Shown: piece after piece, positions 27,886-37,653 of the stretch | How positions within the stretch are numbered: the stretch's first letter is position 1 | Layout of the letters: the number at the start of each line of letters is the position of its first letter | Assembly: GCA_964538615.1 (NCBI GenBank) | Contig: CAZIGK010000008.1 | Coordinates: forward strand, 24,803-88,802 | Length of the DNA: 64,000 nt | Direction: 5' to 3' | DNA from: CAZIGK01 sp964538615 | GTDB taxonomy: Bacteria > Pseudomonadota > Alphaproteobacteria > Rickettsiales > RI-342 | The notes under the pieces: generated by a model | The model's input: the letters and a program-made list of their open reading frames with translations, nothing else | What the model was told of the DNA's origin: nothing | Database searches by the model: none | Made by a program: the position numbers and the translations under genes

Positions 27886-30507
27886 ATGCGGCTGTTGATG
27901 AGCTTGTTCGTATTGATGATGACCGGTGCATTGCTGGGGGCAGCGGTGGTGTTTGGTATCTTTTACCATTACAGCCAGCAATTGCCGGACTATGACCAGC
28001 TTGCCAACTATGAGCCGCCGAACGTTACCCGTCTTTATTCGTCCGATGGCCGCCTGATGGAGGAATACGCCAAGGAAAAACGGGTGTTTGTTCCCATCAC
28101 CGCCATTCCCAACCGTCTGAAAAATGCCTTTATCGCGGCGGAAGACCAGAATTTCTATAGCCATCCGGGAGTGGATGTCACCTCTATCGCCCGTGCCATG
28201 GTAACCAATGCCAAAAATTACCTGCGGGGCGGCGGTGGATTGGTGGGAGGCTCCACAATTACACAGCAGGTGGTGAAGAACTTTCTGCTAACCAGTGAAC
28301 GCTCTCTGGAGCGCAAGGTGAAAGAGGCCATCCTTTCGTTCCGCATCAGCAAGGTCTACTCCAAGGATAAGGTGCTGGAGTTATACCTGAACCAGATTTA
28401 TCTGGGGCATGGCAGTTACGGTGTGGCCGCTGCCGCACTGGAATATTTCAACCGTTCTATTGACGAATTGGCGATTGAAGAAGCGGCATTGCTTGCAGCC
28501 ATGCCGAAGGCACCGTCTTCCTTTGACCCTAACAAAAATTACGAGCGTGCCTTAGAGCGCCGTAACTGGGTCATTGGCCGGATGCTGGATGAAGGCTACA
28601 TTACAGAGGCGGAGGCGAAACAAGCCGTGGAGACTCCCATCAATCTGCGTGAGCCGGAATTGACTGAAGTGGCGGAAGCCTCTGTTTACTCGGAAGAAGT
28701 GCGGCGTTGGCTGGTAAAGAAATACGGTAATGATACCCTCTATGAAGGCGGGCTGGTGGTGCATACTCCCTTGGTGCCCAGCTATCAAAGCATGGCAGAA
28801 GAGGCGTTGCTAAAAGGCGTCGTGGCCTATGAAAAGCGTCACGGTTACCGTGGACCGTTAGGGCATTTGGATAGTTTGCAGGACTGGCGGGAACAACTCA
28901 AGGGCTACCCACAGCCAGCCCCTTCCATGGGGGCATGGGAGTTGGGCATTGTCACCAGCGTGGAGAAAGACCATGCCTATGTCGGGCTGAATGATGGCGA
29001 AGTCCTGAAATTACCACTTGCAGACCTGACATGGGCGCGCCGCATTCTGGATACAAAAACCGGACGCTGGGGGCCTCCCATCAAAAAAGCGGCCGATGTC
29101 GTGGCTGAAGGCGACGTCATTGTGGTCGAACGCGGGACGGATACAGAAGGGGAAGAAACCACTGTCTCCCTCCGGCAATTACCCAAAGTGAGTGGCGGCG
29201 CCGTCATGATGGATCCACATACCGGACGGGTGCTGGCCATGGTGGGCGGCACACGCTATAAAGATGCGGCCTTTAACCGTGTGACTCAGGCAAAACGTCA
29301 GCCTGGCTCGGCGTTTAAGCCGTTTATTTATCTGGCAGGGCTGGAAAAAGGCTACACACCTTCCACCATCATTGTGGATTCCCCCATTGCTCTCCCGCAA
29401 GGGCCGGGGTTACCACTGTGGCGTCCGCAGAACTATGCCAACCGTTTCTATGGTCCTACCACCATGCGCAATGGTCTGGAGAAATCTCTCAATGTCATGA
29501 CCGTCAAATTATCTCTGGATCTGGGGATTGACCGCATCCGGGAGGTCTCGCAGCGGCTGCATATTTACGGCAAAGAACTGCCGCGCAACTTCTCTATTGT
29601 TCTGGGCGCGGCAGAAACCACGCTCATGGATCTGGCGGGTGCCTATGCCATGGTGGTCAATGGCGGAAAAGAAGTGACCCCTGTATTGGTGGAGAAGATT
29701 CAAAACCGTCATGGCAAGCTCATCTACCGGGCGGATACACGTTTTTGCGATGGATGCAATTCCACGGCAACCCCGGCCGATGTCTCCACCCGCGTTCCCT
29801 ACCTGCCGGATGTTCGGGAAAGCCTGATTGATCCTATGACCGCCTATCAGCTCACTTCCGTACTGGAAGGCGTGGTGCAGCGTGGTACCGGTACCAAAGC
29901 CAAAGCACTGGGCAAACCGGTCGCTGGTAAAACCGGCACGACCAATAACAGCCATGATGCCTGGTTTGTCGGCTTTACGCCGGATTTGGTGACCGGGGTC
30001 TATATTGGTTATGACCAGCCGAAAGAATTAGGGCGCCGCGAGACCGGCGGTTCGGTCGCGCTGCCTGTGTTTGTGGATATTATGCAGCAGGCATTGAAAG
30101 ACAAGCCTTCCACCCCTTTCCGTGTGCCATCCGGCATGCAACTGGTGAAGGTGGATTTAAAAACGGGGCAGCGTCCGGGGTTCTATTCCGATCCCAAAAA
30201 CATTATCTTCGAGGCTTTCAAGCCAGGTACCGGGCCGCAAACCCGCCCCATCCTTGGTTATGACCGGGCATCCGCCACGCATATGAATGATGGCTACGAT
30301 CAGGGGGGGAACTACATAGCTCCCGGTGAAGGTGGCTATGGTTCTCCATCGGCACCACAAGGAGGTTATGGACAACCGCCAGCTGGTGGTTATTATGCTC
30401 CACCCGCAGCGCAACCTGCATACCCATCTCAGGGGGGCGGCTATGCACCAGCCCAGCCACCGCAGGCTCCGCAACGTCCAACGGTCGGCACCGGTGGCCT
30501 TTATTAA
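27886..30507 (+). CDS. mrcA: Penicillin-binding protein 1A, bifunctional
   Basis: An 873-residue class A PBP that polymerises and cross-links peptidoglycan. One membrane segment is at about 5-25. The GT51 glycosyltransferase domain has the catalytic Glu in AAEDQNFYSHPGVD and the motif GGSTITQQVVKN. The transpeptidase domain has the SxxK serine in PGSAFKPF, SLN in KSLNVM and KTG in AGKTGTTNN. The last 70 residues are rich in Gly, Tyr, Pro and Gln repeats (GGYGSP, GGYGQPP), a disordered tail. It is in an operon-like run amiC - mrcA - prfB. Confidence 0.95.
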   Translation: MRLLMSLFVLMMTGALLGAAVVFGIFYHYSQQLPDYDQLANYEPPNVTRLYSSDGRLMEEYAKEKRVFVPITAIPNRLKNAFIAAEDQNFYSHPGVDVTSIARAMVTNAKNYLRGGGGLVGGSTITQQVVKNFLLTSERSLERKVKEAILSFRISKVYSKDKVLELYLNQIYLGHGSYGVAAAALEYFNRSIDELAIEEAALLAAMPKAPSSFDPNKNYERALERRNWVIGRMLDEGYITEAEAKQAVETPINLREPELTEVAEASVYSEEVRRWLVKKYGNDTLYEGGLVVHTPLVPSYQSMAEEALLKGVVAYEKRHGYRGPLGHLDSLQDWREQLKGYPQPAPSMGAWELGIVTSVEKDHAYVGLNDGEVLKLPLADLTWARRILDTKTGRWGPPIKKAADVVAEGDVIVVERGTDTEGEETTVSLRQLPKVSGGAVMMDPHTGRVLAMVGGTRYKDAAFNRVTQAKRQPGSAFKPFIYLAGLEKGYTPSTIIVDSPIALPQGPGLPLWRPQNYANRFYGPTTMRNGLEKSLNVMTVKLSLDLGIDRIREVSQRLHIYGKELPRNFSIVLGAAETTLMDLAGAYAMVVNGGKEVTPVLVEKIQNRHGKLIYRADTRFCDGCNSTATPADVSTRVPYLPDVRESLIDPMTAYQLTSVLEGVVQRGTGTKAKALGKPVAGKTGTTNNSHDAWFVGFTPDLVTGVYIGYDQPKELGRRETGGSVALPVFVDIMQQALKDKPSTPFRVPSGMQLVKVDLKTGQRPGFYSDPKNIIFEAFKPGTGPQTRPILGYDRASATHMNDGYDQGGNYIAPGEGGYGSPSAPQGGYGQPPAGGYYAPPAAQPAYPSQGGGYAPAQPPQAPQRPTVGTGGLY

Positions 30508-30549
30508 AAGACGTGATTGGCATTAACAGACGAAGCAAGAGACGAAATC

Positions 30550-31669
30550 ATGAAAGCAGAATTACAAAAACGCGTAGATGAAATGCGCGAGGCTCAATCC
30601 CTACTTCGGAGGTATCTTTGACTGGGATCAGGCTCTTCGTCGTCTGGACGAACTGAACGCACTGGCGGAAGCCCCTGACCTGTGGGATAACCCACAACAA
30701 GCCCAAAGCCTGATGAAAGAGCGCAACTATCTGGAAAGCAATATTTCCCGCTATCGCCAGCTAGACAGTGCTTTGAATGATAATCTGGAACTGATTGAAC
30801 TAGGCGAACTGGAGGGCGATCAGGCTCTGGTTGCTGATGCAGAACAGGCAATTGAACATGTCTATGCTCAATTGATGGAGCTGAAGGTGGAATCCCTCTT
30901 TTCCGGAGAGGCCGATAGTAATGATTGCTTTATCGAAATCCATCCCGGTGCCGGAGGGACAGAAAGTCAGGACTGGGCGTCCATTCTGCTGCGCATGTAC
31001 CTGCGCTGGGGCGAAAAACGCGGCTTCCGTGTGGAGTTGATGGAAGAACAAGCCGGGGAAGAAGCCGGAATTAAAAGTGCGACCATTCGCCTGTCGGGAC
31101 ATAATGCCTACGGCTGGGCGAAGACAGAAAGTGGTGTGCATCGTCTGGTGCGTATTTCTCCGTTTGATAGCAATGCCCGCCGCCATACCAGCTTTGCCAG
31201 CGTATGGATTTATCCGGTGGTGGATGATACGATTGATATTGAGATCAACGAGAAAGACCTGCGCATCGATACCTACCGTTCCTCCGGCGCCGGGGGGCAG
31301 CACGTGAACACGACAGATTCTGCGGTACGCATTACCCACATTCCCACCAATATTGTGGTGCAATGCCAGAACGAGCGTTCGCAACATAAAAACCGCGCCG
31401 CGGCCATGAGTATGTTGAAAGCCCGGCTCTATGAAATGGAGTTGCGTAAGCGGGAGGAAGCCGCCAGCGCAGAAGCCGCCAACAAAACGGATATTGGCTG
31501 GGGGCATCAAATCCGCTCTTATGTGCTGCATCCCTACCAAATGGTCAAAGACCTGCGCACAGAGACGGAAACATCCGATACGCAAGGTGTGCTGGATGGC
31601 GATCTGGATCGCTTCATTTCTGCCTCACTGGCGCAGCGTCTCGATCATCTGTCCAAACGTGTTGCGTAA
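30550..31669 (+). CDS. prfB: Peptide chain release factor 2, made by programmed +1 frameshift
   Basis: RF2 releases peptides at UGA and UAA codons. The reading frame starts at the ATG at 30550, runs 23 codons, meets an in-frame TGA at 30619-30621, and continues in the +1 frame from 30620 to 31669, giving 372 residues. The GGQ motif (SGAGGQHVNTT) for peptidyl-tRNA hydrolysis is present; the RF2 recognition tripeptide region also fits (SPFD). A translation read in one frame would miss 23 N-terminal residues. The shift is the normal autoregulation of RF2, not an error. Confidence 0.95.
30607..30622 (+). promoter_or_regulatory. prfB programmed frameshift site
   Basis: CGGAGGTATCTTTGAC contains the elements of the RF2 recoding signal: an internal Shine-Dalgarno-like AGG immediately before the slippery CTT codon and the TGA stop followed by C. 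Low RF2 levels favour slipping from CTT onto the +1 frame. Confidence 0.95.
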
Positions 31670-31705
31670 ATCGCCGTTTTCAACCGCATCAAGGGAGTCC
31701 CCACC

Positions 31706-32203
31706 ATGAGCCAATCTGCCCTGAAAATACCTTCCACCACCCTGACAGCCCCCGTGACCGTTCAGGTGACCCGTCTTTCCCATGCGCTGGATCTGCCACT
31801 CCCGACCTATGCGACGGAACTCAGCGCAGGGGCAGATATTCTTGCCGCCATAGATGCGGATATCACGCTGCAACCGCTACAACGCGCCATGGTGCCCACC
31901 GGCCTGTGCATGGCCATTCCGGCGGGTTATGAAGTGCAGGTGCGTCCACGCTCCGGTCTGGCCGCCAAACATGGCATCACGCTGCTGAATACCCCCGGCA
32001 CCATAGACGCGGACTACCGTGGGGAAGTGAAAGTCATTATGGTCAACCTCAGCCCTGATGCCTTCACCATCACCCGTGGCATGCGCATCGCGCAACTGGT
32101 ACTGGCTCCCGTCACCACCCTGCAATGGCAGGAAGTGACGTCTCTTGATGAAACCAGCCGTGGGGCAGGGGGCTTCGGTTCTACCGGCCTGCACCATGGC
32201 TGA
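31706..32203 (+). CDS. dut: dUTP diphosphatase
   Basis: A 165-residue trimeric dUTPase that hydrolyses dUTP to dUMP, keeping uracil out of DNA. The five motifs are recognisable: SAGADILAA, RPRSGLAAKHG, NTPGTIDADYRGEV, RGMRIAQLV and the C-terminal GAGGFGSTG that closes the active site. Its stop overlaps the start of hemD (TGATG), so the two are coupled. It may work together with the uracil-DNA glycosylase at 12603, but they are not in one operon. Confidence 0.95.
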   Translation: MSQSALKIPSTTLTAPVTVQVTRLSHALDLPLPTYATELSAGADILAAIDADITLQPLQRAMVPTGLCMAIPAGYEVQVRPRSGLAAKHGITLLNTPGTIDADYRGEVKVIMVNLSPDAFTITRGMRIAQLVLAPVTTLQWQEVTSLDETSRGAGGFGSTGLHHG

Positions 32204-32976
32204 TGCCTCACCCGGCAGACATGCACACCCTTCTTCTGACGCAAGCGGATAGTACGGCTCTCGCCCCGTTGCCGCCGCATCTGGCATCCACGTGGCGAAT
32301 GCAGCATGTGCCACTATTGACCACGCAGCCGAGCGAAGCGTTGCGCCAATGGCTGCAAGCTCCACTCCCATCGCAGGGAACCCTGTTGCTGACCAGTCAG
32401 GCGGCTGCGCGTGCACTCACGGACTTTCCACATTGGCAAGGCTGGCAGGTGATCGCCATTGGGGAGAGTACGGCAGAAGCCGCACGACAGGCCGGTGCGC
32501 ATCATATCCACCTGCCGGAAGATGCCACGGCCCATGCTGTGCTGGACTACCTGCATCAGCATCGCCATCAACTGCCGCAGCCTTATGTCTACGTCAGGGG
32601 AGAGGTCGTGCGGCTGGATATGGCTGCACTGGCTGCCAGCATGGGCATGGCCGTGCAATCCTGCATCGCTTACCATACCCGCATAGCGCAGGAAAACTGG
32701 CAACCCTTGCCGACCCTGCTGCATTATGGCACGGCGATGGTTGTGGCTTCCCGCCAACTGGCCGTGGCATTAGCAGCGTGGTTTCGCCAACAACCAGAAA
32801 CCTACGCTCATCTCTCTGTGTTATGTTATAGTGCGGTGGTTGCTCAACCTTTGACAGAAGCAGGCATTGCTCCTAGGGTAATCATCTTACCGTCGGGAGG
32901 GCACCTGTCGGTTCTGCACTGGATAGAACAACACCCAGCCGTTACAGGGCATAAGGATCATGACCGAAACCAATGA
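32203..32976 (+). CDS. hemD: Uroporphyrinogen-III synthase
   Basis: A 257-residue protein with the two-lobe HemD pattern, including LLTSQAAARAL, AIGESTAEAARQAG and the second-lobe VASRQLAVALAAW and CYSAVVAQPLTEAG. It closes and inverts the tetrapyrrole ring on the way to haem. HemD sequences vary widely; the identification also rests on the two following genes, which are those usually found after hemD. The usual partner hemC is not in the window. A second ATG (32221) is possible as the start. Confidence 0.85.
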   Translation: MPHPADMHTLLLTQADSTALAPLPPHLASTWRMQHVPLLTTQPSEALRQWLQAPLPSQGTLLLTSQAAARALTDFPHWQGWQVIAIGESTAEAARQAGAHHIHLPEDATAHAVLDYLHQHRHQLPQPYVYVRGEVVRLDMAALAASMGMAVQSCIAYHTRIAQENWQPLPTLLHYGTAMVVASRQLAVALAAWFRQQPETYAHLSVLCYSAVVAQPLTEAGIAPRVIILPSGGHLSVLHWIEQHPAVTGHKDHDRNQ

Positions 32977-34309
32977 CGTAAACCGCGGGAAAACCGTGGC
33001 TCCCGAAGAGGCTCCCGCATCTTCCCGCCGCCACCGCTGGCGTAAGCCTGCGGTGCTGACCAGCCTGCTGGCACTGGCACTCATCTGGAGCATAGAGCTA
33101 TGGACCACCCTGCAAGAGGCATTACTGGGGCATTCCTCCCGTCCCGTCATGCTAACACAGCCGTTGCAGGCTCCCATGCCGGAGAGCAAAGGCGCTGACA
33201 ACCACGGAGCCGCTGAAAGGGATCAGCAACGCGCTTTCACTGCATCGGTTGCCAGCCAATCGGCACAACCTGCGATGCTCCCATCTGCCTCTCCGTTGTC
33301 ACCGACAGACGAGCGCAATGTGGCATCCGCCACCTCTCAATCTATCCCCGCATCACGCGCAGATGCCTCAGACAATACGCAAAAACCCATTGTCCCTTCA
33401 ACCCCCTCAGCATCCGCAACGGCCACATTCATGACAACCGAAGCAGGCGATGCAGCACCCTCTGCACCCGGCAGCATCATAAACGACAGCTCCACAGACG
33501 AGGGTGCTTCAGAGGTTTCCGTACCCGCAACCACGCCAGAGCCATCAGAGACATCGGAGACATCGGAGACATCAGAGACATCGGGTGCGTCCGCCATGTC
33601 TCCTGAACTGCTCAGGCAGGTAGAGACACTGCAAAAGCAATTGCAGCAGCTACAGAATCAACTGGCAACCCTGCAAGAAGATACCCAACGCCGCAGCCAG
33701 TATCAGCAGCAAAACCATAGCTCGCTGACACTTTTGCTTGGCTTGTGGCAACTGGAAGAGCGCATTCGCTCCGGCATGCCGTATCAGGAAGAATGGCAAT
33801 GGTTACAACAGCATATGCCTTCGGCCGTCTTGCAGCAAAATGGTGGTGAACGGCTGTTGGCGCGTTATGCGGGGCAGGGTGCCCCTGGCGCCCATCAATT
33901 ATTACTCATCCTGCCGGAGGTTGAATCCGCAGTCCATGCCCATTATCCTGCTACGGGGGCATGGTGGCAGCAGCTATTGGCATGGGTGAAACGCCAGCTA
34001 CAATGGCAGTCGCCCCCTCCGTCTGTCACCTCACAGCAAACCGGTCGCTTTCAGGCGGAAGATGTCCTGTCCCGCCTGTATGCCCTGCGGCATTTTCTGC
34101 AATTGGGGGATTTACCTCAGGCATCCCTCATTGCGCGGGAATTACAGGAATATCATCAGCAATACCGCAGCGTGCCACCGTTGGTTCTGGCGCAATATCT
34201 GGATGAAGTGGAAGCGCAGGACGCACTGTTGCAACAACTGCATCATTGGAAGATTCAGTTACTCCAGCCACAGACACCCGCCACCGGCGCAAAGGCGATG
34301 CACCCATGA
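32960..34309 (+). CDS. HemX/mitofilin-like membrane protein
   Basis: A 449-residue protein with one membrane segment at about 31-49, a long low-complexity linker rich in Ser, Thr, Ala and Pro, a coiled coil at about 215-245 (VETLQKQLQQLQNQLATLQ) and a helical C-terminal domain. This layout matches the mitofilin-related proteins found between hemD and hemY in alphaproteobacteria; their role is unclear but is thought to concern envelope or inner-membrane organisation. It overlaps hemD by 17 bases and hemY by the ATGA tetranucleotide. The linker includes a nine-base tandem repeat (33542-33585) giving SET triplets. Confidence 0.75.
   Translation: MTETNDVNRGKTVAPEEAPASSRRHRWRKPAVLTSLLALALIWSIELWTTLQEALLGHSSRPVMLTQPLQAPMPESKGADNHGAAERDQQRAFTASVASQSAQPAMLPSASPLSPTDERNVASATSQSIPASRADASDNTQKPIVPSTPSASATATFMTTEAGDAAPSAPGSIINDSSTDEGASEVSVPATTPEPSETSETSETSETSGASAMSPELLRQVETLQKQLQQLQNQLATLQEDTQRRSQYQQQNHSSLTLLLGLWQLEERIRSGMPYQEEWQWLQQHMPSAVLQQNGGERLLARYAGQGAPGAHQLLLILPEVESAVHAHYPATGAWWQQLLAWVKRQLQWQSPPPSVTSQQTGRFQAEDVLSRLYALRHFLQLGDLPQASLIARELQEYHQQYRSVPPLVLAQYLDEVEAQDALLQQLHHWKIQLLQPQTPATGAKAMHP
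33542..33585 (+). repeat. Nine-base tandem repeat inside the HemX-like gene
   Basis: About five copies of a unit close to ACATCGGAG (one variant ACATCAGAG), encoding repeated Ser-Glu-Thr in the linker. Because the unit is a multiple of three, copy-number change would not break the frame. Confidence 0.8.
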
Positions 34310-35661
34310 TGCGCTGGCTCTTTCGTCTGATCGTGGCCGCAACTCTGGCATATGGCTGGTGGTGGCTTCGGCTGCATGATGGAGAATTACGCCTGCAATG
34401 GCAGGGCTATGTGGTGGCACCGCGCCTGAGTGTCATAATGCCGCTTTTGCTGTTGCTCTGGTTCATGCTCACCCGCTTTGACCGGATGTGGTGCTGGCTG
34501 AAACGGGCCGGAAGCCGAGGGCGTGACCGCCGCTCCTATCGCCAGCAGCAACAGTTGCTGGAACAGGTGCTGGAAGGCTTTACGGCTCTGGCTGCGGGAG
34601 AACCACAGGAAGCAAAACGCATCAGTCATAAACTGGGTCGGCGTGTGTCTGCACAATCGCAGAGTATTTTGCCGCTGTACCATTTGCTGGCCGCCAAGGT
34701 CGCGCAGCAACAAGGAAACAGGCAGGATGCCGCCCAGCATTTTCAGGCCATGCAAAAGCTACCTCAGGGGCAGTTTATGGGACTGCGGGGTATGTTGGCG
34801 TTGGAGCGTCCACGGGTCGTTCTCAACCCATCTGCCACGCAGGAAGAAAAAGACCGGTTGCATCAATTGGCCAGCGAAGCCTATGCCCTGAAACCACAGG
34901 CGCCCTGGGCAGCGTTGGCAATGCTGGAATCATTCTTACTGCGGGAAGATTTGACGCAGGCGCAGCGCATTTTGCACCGTGCGAAAGGGAAAGCATTTTC
35001 CGCCGTGGAATATAAACGCCTGATGGCGGTGGTGGATTACCTACAAGCCGTCAATAGCCATCAGACAGGGGATACGGCATCTGCTCTACGGCAGGCGGCC
35101 AAGGCTGTCAAACAACGTCCCGGCTTTGTTCCGGCCAGCCTGCTGCTCGCCAGAATATGGGAAGGCAAGGGAGATACAGGTAAATCGCAAAAAACCCTCC
35201 GGCAGGCATGGCGGCACCAGCCGCACCCGGATATTGCGGAAGATTATCTGGCGCAAACGCGGCACGAAACACCGGAAAAGCGGGCTAAAGCCATTCAACA
35301 ACTGGTTTCAGGTCTGCCACATCATAGCGCCAGCTATTTGCTACTCATTCAATCAGCGTGGGACAGACAAGCCTACGAAGAGGCGGCGCGCCTGACGCAG
35401 GAAGCATGGCAGCGTCAACCCGGCTGGAGCCTCTGGCAATGGATGCAACGCCTGCAACGGGAAGGCTGGATGGAAAAAGGCATGCTTCCGACCCACTGCG
35501 TGCAGGATGACCCGGCGTGGCGCTGCCAGCATTGCTCAGCCGTGCATGCACAGTGGCAATTGCATTGCGGCGATTGTTCCTCGCTGGATAGTATTCGCTG
35601 GGACAGGCCGCACTCCAACCCGACAGATGACCAGTTACTCTTGCTGGATGCTGCCCATTAG
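34306..35661 (+). CDS. HemY-family TPR membrane protein with zinc ribbon
   Basis: A 451-residue protein with two N-terminal membrane segments (about 3-21 and 38-55) flanking a short loop, followed by TPR-like helices. The extreme C-terminus has a four-cysteine zinc ribbon (WRCQHC then HCGDC), as in alphaproteobacterial HemY proteins. In spite of the name, this is not protoporphyrinogen oxidase; its role is unknown but it clusters with hemD. The ATG at 34306 overlaps the previous stop (ATGA). Confidence 0.8.
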   Translation: MMRWLFRLIVAATLAYGWWWLRLHDGELRLQWQGYVVAPRLSVIMPLLLLLWFMLTRFDRMWCWLKRAGSRGRDRRSYRQQQQLLEQVLEGFTALAAGEPQEAKRISHKLGRRVSAQSQSILPLYHLLAAKVAQQQGNRQDAAQHFQAMQKLPQGQFMGLRGMLALERPRVVLNPSATQEEKDRLHQLASEAYALKPQAPWAALAMLESFLLREDLTQAQRILHRAKGKAFSAVEYKRLMAVVDYLQAVNSHQTGDTASALRQAAKAVKQRPGFVPASLLLARIWEGKGDTGKSQKTLRQAWRHQPHPDIAEDYLAQTRHETPEKRAKAIQQLVSGLPHHSASYLLLIQSAWDRQAYEEAARLTQEAWQRQPGWSLWQWMQRLQREGWMEKGMLPTHCVQDDPAWRCQHCSAVHAQWQLHCGDCSSLDSIRWDRPHSNPTDDQLLLLDAAH

Positions 35662-35665
35662 GTTC

Positions 35666-35690
35666 CATCTCCTGACGACACGATCCCGAT
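35666..35690 (+). repeat. Diverged copy of the short 3'-end repeat
   Basis: CCATCTCCTGACGACACGATC shares the TGACGACAC core and flanks with the copies at 18688 and 23021. It lies in the 117-bp convergent gap between the HemY-like gene and the next one. Confidence 0.4.
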
Positions 35691-35778
35691 GATACCGGAG
35701 TGCATATTGGGCGTTTTCCGCCCCCTGTAAGAGACATCCTCGGTAAAAACGCAGCCGTTTTAGGGTGCAATGGCAGGC

Positions 35779-36324
35779 TTACCCACGGATAGAGCGCGGT
35801 TCATCCCGCACACCGCTGAGTGTCATGCCGGTGGCGCATCCCGTCAACACCACCAGCCATCCAACCAGCACCATGGCCCACAAAAAAACGGGGGATGCCA
35901 CCGTCTCCGCAGCCTGTACCTCCAAGGTACGTGTGCCAGCCGCCAGCAAGAGCCACGCGAGAAGCTGATGCAAAAAATACGCACGTTTGGGCACATAAAA
36001 AGCAATCACTGTCCATAATAAACAACTTAGCCCTATCATACCAACCATGCCTGCACCTTCTTTCAACCGCCACAGCAGGCTGTTTGCCAGAAGCAGTGAA
36101 GAGGCAAAGCTGTAGAGGACAATATGGCCGTAATGATCACTGCAAAATGCCGCCAGCACACCGCATAGCAGCAGGCAAACCATGAGAATGCGTGCATCCA
36201 GCACCGCCAATATTCCCGCCATGAACGCAGGTGCTGAGGCATCCAGCCACAGGCTTAGTAGCATCGGCAGCAGGCTCAGCACCACCATGAGAGCAAATAA
36301 TAAACTGTAGCGCAACGCTCGCAT
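35779..36324 (-). CDS. Polytopic membrane protein of unknown function
   Basis: A 181-residue hydrophobic protein with about five membrane segments (near 7-27, 35-60, 68-86, 92-113, 117-130 and 147-168; the exact count is uncertain) and a short polar C-terminus (GVRDEPRSIRG). I recognise no family, and no enzymatic residues stand out. It is convergent with the HemY-like gene and stands alone on this strand. Confidence 0.65.
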   Translation of the reverse strand: MRALRYSLLFALMVVLSLLPMLLSLWLDASAPAFMAGILAVLDARILMVCLLLCGVLAAFCSDHYGHIVLYSFASSLLLANSLLWRLKEGAGMVGMIGLSCLLWTVIAFYVPKRAYFLHQLLAWLLLAAGTRTLEVQAAETVASPVFLWAMVLVGWLVVLTGCATGMTLSGVRDEPRSIRG

Positions 36325-36756
36325 CCCGTTTCCTTCCGCAGGTCAGGAGTCTTCAGGGGCAGGACTCATCTATCTCACTCCCTGATAACATAAGGATCCG
36401 TAGCCAACAACCGTGGAACGTATTTTGCCCCTAACAACGCATGGATGCGGCCACATCTCTCCTTTTTAACAATCATTCCGCCTGTTTCTTCGCAATGGGA
36501 CGCAGCATGGCAGTTTTTTATCGGTTGTTGCAATCTTCCTGCCACAAAGAGAAACCTGTTTTTCACTATTTACAGACATGCTGGTGCCTTAGCCCTCATC
36601 CCCTTTTCATTGAGAATGTGGCGAAGCCGGAAGCGTAGAACGATAGCTTTTGTAGCCCATTCAATGCTAAAGGGTGATGGAGTCTGGCTCGTATCTAAAA
36701 CGAGGGGCTGATATAGAATGCAACATCTGCCATAACCCATGGGAAAGGAACGAAGC
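36325..36756. other. Divergent intergenic region with a repeat
   Basis: About 430 bp between the membrane protein and the ModA-like gene. The right part (36590-36690) is a minus-strand copy of the repeat at 39404 and 63912. A short open frame at 36441-36638 has no ribosome site and runs into the repeat, so I do not call it. Confidence 0.5.
36590..36690 (-). repeat. Dispersed repeat family B, copy 1 (inverted)
   Basis: Read on the minus strand it has CATCACCCTTTAGCATTGAATGG, of which the first 17 bases match the copies at 39404 and 63912, then GCTTCCGGCTT and, as at 39404, CGCCACATTCTC. The middle differs in sequence but is about as long. Confidence 0.65.
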
Positions 36757-37629
36757 GTGCGGGTATTCCGCTGTTATTTCATGGTACTGATGATGTGTGC
36801 GGCGCTGATGAAGGGGCAGCCCTCGCTGGCGGATATCCGTGATTTACCGACCCTGAATGTTCTGGCTCCTCCGGCGCTGGCAGAAATGATAGCGCGTAGT
36901 ACCCGCGCCTATGCACAGCGACAGGAAATGACTCTGAATCTGGTGATTCTGCCAGAAAAGGATGTGCTGGATTACCTGCAACGCGGTGAATCAGCGGATG
37001 TCTTGCTGACCATGGAACCCGAAACCCTCACCCAACTACGCTATCAGGGGATGCTGGATTTCAGTAGCATACGCACGCTGGCAAAACATCCGGTTTTATT
37101 GGTCAGTGGCACCCCCTTCACCCTACAGGATAGCCAGATCGACCCGCAGGAGGCACAACAACTACCCGCTGCCCTGAAACCCCATGCCTTGCTAAGGCAG
37201 CGGTTACGCATGCGTCCGTTGTATATAGGCCATCCACAGCACAGCATGTCCGGTGTTCGTGCCCTGCAATGGATGCGCCACCTGCAGCTATCCAGCCACT
37301 GGCGCGATGAAGAAGCCATCGGCCCTAGCCAACACCAGCCCATGATTGCCCTAAAAACGGGGCGGGATGCATTGCAAATGATTCGCGGACAACGGGGGCA
37401 GGCACTTGCCCTCGCGGCAGATGTTTATGCGCTGCAAACCCAGCCAGCGACACTGTTCATCTGGGGAAGCCTTCCGCTAAAAACCGAGGATATTCCTTTG
37501 GTTCAGGGGGCAGTCGTGGCTGGGGATCACATGGAGCCTGCACGGGCGTTTTTACAATATCTGGCAAGTCAGGAAGCACGTAGCGACTGGCGAGATTTCG
37601 GCCTGCTACCGGAATCAACCGCAAAATAG
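36757..37629 (+). CDS. ModA-like periplasmic substrate-binding protein
   Basis: A 290-residue protein with a signal peptide at about 1-26 and the pattern of molybdate-type (ModA) binding proteins: LNVLAPPALAEMI at the start of the mature chain, GESADVLLTMEPETL and DALQMIRGQRGQ. Ligand is not certain; tungstate or another oxyanion, or no transport at all, is possible because no permease or ATPase genes are adjacent. I prefer the GTG start at 36757, which follows AAAGGA at the right distance, over the ATG at 36739. It converges with the SH3 gene, 24 bases apart. Confidence 0.65.
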   Translation: MRVFRCYFMVLMMCAALMKGQPSLADIRDLPTLNVLAPPALAEMIARSTRAYAQRQEMTLNLVILPEKDVLDYLQRGESADVLLTMEPETLTQLRYQGMLDFSSIRTLAKHPVLLVSGTPFTLQDSQIDPQEAQQLPAALKPHALLRQRLRMRPLYIGHPQHSMSGVRALQWMRHLQLSSHWRDEEAIGPSQHQPMIALKTGRDALQMIRGQRGQALALAADVYALQTQPATLFIWGSLPLKTEDIPLVQGAVVAGDHMEPARAFLQYLASQEARSDWRDFGLLPESTAK

Positions 37630-37653
37630 GGTCAGAACGCTTCTGAATATCAC

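Noticed and set aside
30550..30621. Apparent nonsense mutation or pseudogene at the start of prfB
   Set aside because: The context is the standard programmed frameshift site of release factor 2.
36441..36638. A 65-codon open frame in the gap before the ModA-like gene
   Set aside because: No ribosome site, unlike composition, and it runs into a dispersed repeat.
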